Assembly (NCBI GenBank): GCA_025356915.1 | Contig: JANXQG010000399.1 | Span: 1 to 7,989, forward strand | Reading direction: 5' to 3' | Source: Planctomycetota bacterium | GTDB lineage: Bacteria; Planctomycetota; Planctomycetia; Pirellulales; Thermoguttaceae | DNA: 7,989 bases | Shown: in pieces, positions 7,601-7,989 of the stretch | Layout: every line of letters starts with the position of its first letter | Position numbering within the stretch: position 1 is the first letter of the stretch | The notes under the pieces: generated by a model | Seen by the model: the letters and a program-made list of their open reading frames with translations, nothing else | The model's database searches: none | What the model was told of the DNA's origin: nothing | Position numbers and translations under genes: made by a program

Positions 7601-7989
7601 CGTTTCGTTGAGGCCCGCTCGTAAAGCCGGAAACTGACAATGTTGGAGACGATGCCCCAGCGGCACTCGGGCGGCGTGTTCACCAGGTAATCCCAGCATT
7701 GGGCCACGGCGGTCCTGCCGTTGCTGCGATCGCGGTCGAGGTGAACTTTTGGGCCCTTCAGTTCGATCACCGCCAGCGGCTTGTGGTTCTCCGTCTGTCG
7801 AAAAAAGCCGAGGATTGCATCCGGGGTTTCACCGGCAATCGGATGATGCTGCTCCCGGTGCCAGATTTCCTTGCCATCGAGTGGTCCGGCATACTCGAGC
7901 GCATCGCCAAATACCTGGGCCAGAAAATCGCCTTGCATCTGAGTCTCATTCAGTTTCGCGAGGCGACCCGAAGTCTCCAGATCGGCCCA
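4669..7989 (-). CDS. Type IIG-like restriction-modification protein (Eco57I-like N6-adenine methyltransferase), 5' end cut by window
   Basis: The frame is open to the window edge. The 17 codons before the first visible ATG (7938) read WADLETSGRLAKLNETQ and look like family sequence, so the true start lies beyond 7989. Numbering from Met 7938 (1089 residues follow), a PD-(D/E)xK nuclease site is seen as P39-D40 and E59-L-K61 in VIELKGPK. A helical linker runs about 150-340 (includes LFDRIIFIAFCEDRRLLPE). The methyltransferase has motif I DPACGSGAFL (411-420), GVDLSPEAVEI (464-474) and the adenine-N6 motif NPPW (545-548). The remainder (about 740-1000) should hold the target-recognition domain, including SPTNRRTMIAAMIPR (893-907). 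Such proteins methylate and cut DNA with one chain, and related methyltransferases also serve in multi-gene systems such as DISARM. All catalytic motifs are intact. No helicase domain is present, unlike Type ISP enzymes. The specificity cannot be read from the sequence. Confidence 0.9.
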   Translation of the reverse strand, partial: WADLETSGRLAKLNETQMQGDFLAQVFGDALEYAGPLDGKEIWHREQHHPIAGETPDAILGFFRQTENHKPLAVIELKGPKVHLDRDRSNGRTAVAQCWDYLVNTPPECRWGIVSNIVSFRLYERASTKRAYEHFTLQSLRDFDLFKQFYILFHRQGLIEKSPYGPPRAVALLKKSTERQREVGDKLYDAYSRNRTELIAELHFKQKHPLDEAIDMAQRLFDRIIFIAFCEDRRLLPENTIPNAYSVAGFHAVTNPRWQNFKNLFRFIDTGNETYGIPQYNGGLFAPHAVDELELPDTPWTTFFKAISAYDFADEVNLDVLGHLFERSITELEKLKESGLFGDAEKASQYAAMPQSAKRKQLGIYYTPTELTSLIVQYTVEELIAQRFAAMAVEFGVSENEANRGTAPDDADYWRRCLAILRNLKIVDPACGSGAFLFQAYDVLEARYNEVIGHLVQRKEPDAKTLAEQIPTFILQENLYGVDLSPEAVEITQLALWIRSASPGQLLAKLSENIVHGNSLIHDREVHLAGFDWRERFPDVFPSLSGKRQGERETGFDCVIGNPPWERMKLQEREFFSLPAPEIATATNAAKRRQLVAKLESDEPALHDRYQQALDAADALLTYSRTSGEYPLTGKGDINTYAVFAELAYRLVTPHGRVGLLVPSGIASDMTTKDFFAAVAESNRLIRLYDFENKKIFFPDVHASFKFCILNFGGEQATTPQADFVFFTHHIEDLEDQSRHIALSAADIRLLNPNTRTCPIFRSRRDAKITKAIYHRIPVLIDRNRKGPTGNPWGIQFKTMFHQTNDAELFCEAETLKANGFKLNGNRWNKGKKVFLPIYEAKMEQAYDHRAASVVVDKSNWFRQGQTNETTPVDHQNPEFLAIPRWWVDSAEIAGQPDLPAYLAFKNVTSPTNRRTMIAAMIPRTGVGNSSPLMLVDKAILPRSYLALLANLNSFVLDYVVRGKIGNVNLNFFLIEQFPLFSPDTYAKPCPWDSRTTLEAWISERVLKLTCTAEDMLPLADACNFTSGSFQAEYGGRLNKWDEAERAELMAELDAAFFHLYGIPRDDVEYILSTFKGIHDQQTLLPGGSSIADRIVQKYEAMSFSG

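Overview
The window most likely comes from a planctomycete (Pirellulales/Gemmatales-like). The main reason is a sigma factor gene overlapping a serine/threonine kinase gene. Both proteins have N-terminal and core sequences of a kind I know mainly from planctomycetes. The DNA is moderately GC-rich and there are no rRNA, tRNA or CRISPR features. The taxonomic call is inference from protein style, not a database result.

Layout, left to right. (1) Bases 1-298 hold no credible gene. They contain a pair of strong hairpins that look like an interspersed REP-type repeat, then a 12-base direct repeat next to a plausible promoter. (2) 299-1768 (+) encodes a long NfeD-type protein: signal peptide, ClpP-like serine protease domain with an apparent Ser/Lys dyad, about five membrane segments and a C-terminal beta-barrel domain. 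(3) It converges, with a 39-base gap, on a two-gene minus-strand unit: a sigma-70 factor of the ECF type (4437-3868) followed, with a 4-base ATGA overlap, by a receptor-like Ser/Thr kinase (3871-1808). The kinase has a cytoplasmic catalytic domain, one membrane segment and an extracytoplasmic Cache sensor. (4) A 231-base spacer separates this unit from a large minus-strand gene (7989-4669). That gene is cut by the right window edge and encodes a Type IIG-like restriction-modification protein with nuclease, adenine-N6 methyltransferase and target-recognition parts in one chain.

The kinase and sigma factor look like one signalling module: an external ligand sensed by Cache, kinase activity inside, and altered transcription through the sigma factor. 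The most unusual point is that the sigma factor appears to lack about 40-50 residues of region 2, removed in frame, while regions 2.2-2.4 and 4 remain. The restriction-modification gene is a probable defence gene. Whether it stands alone or belongs to a larger cluster depends on sequence beyond the right edge.
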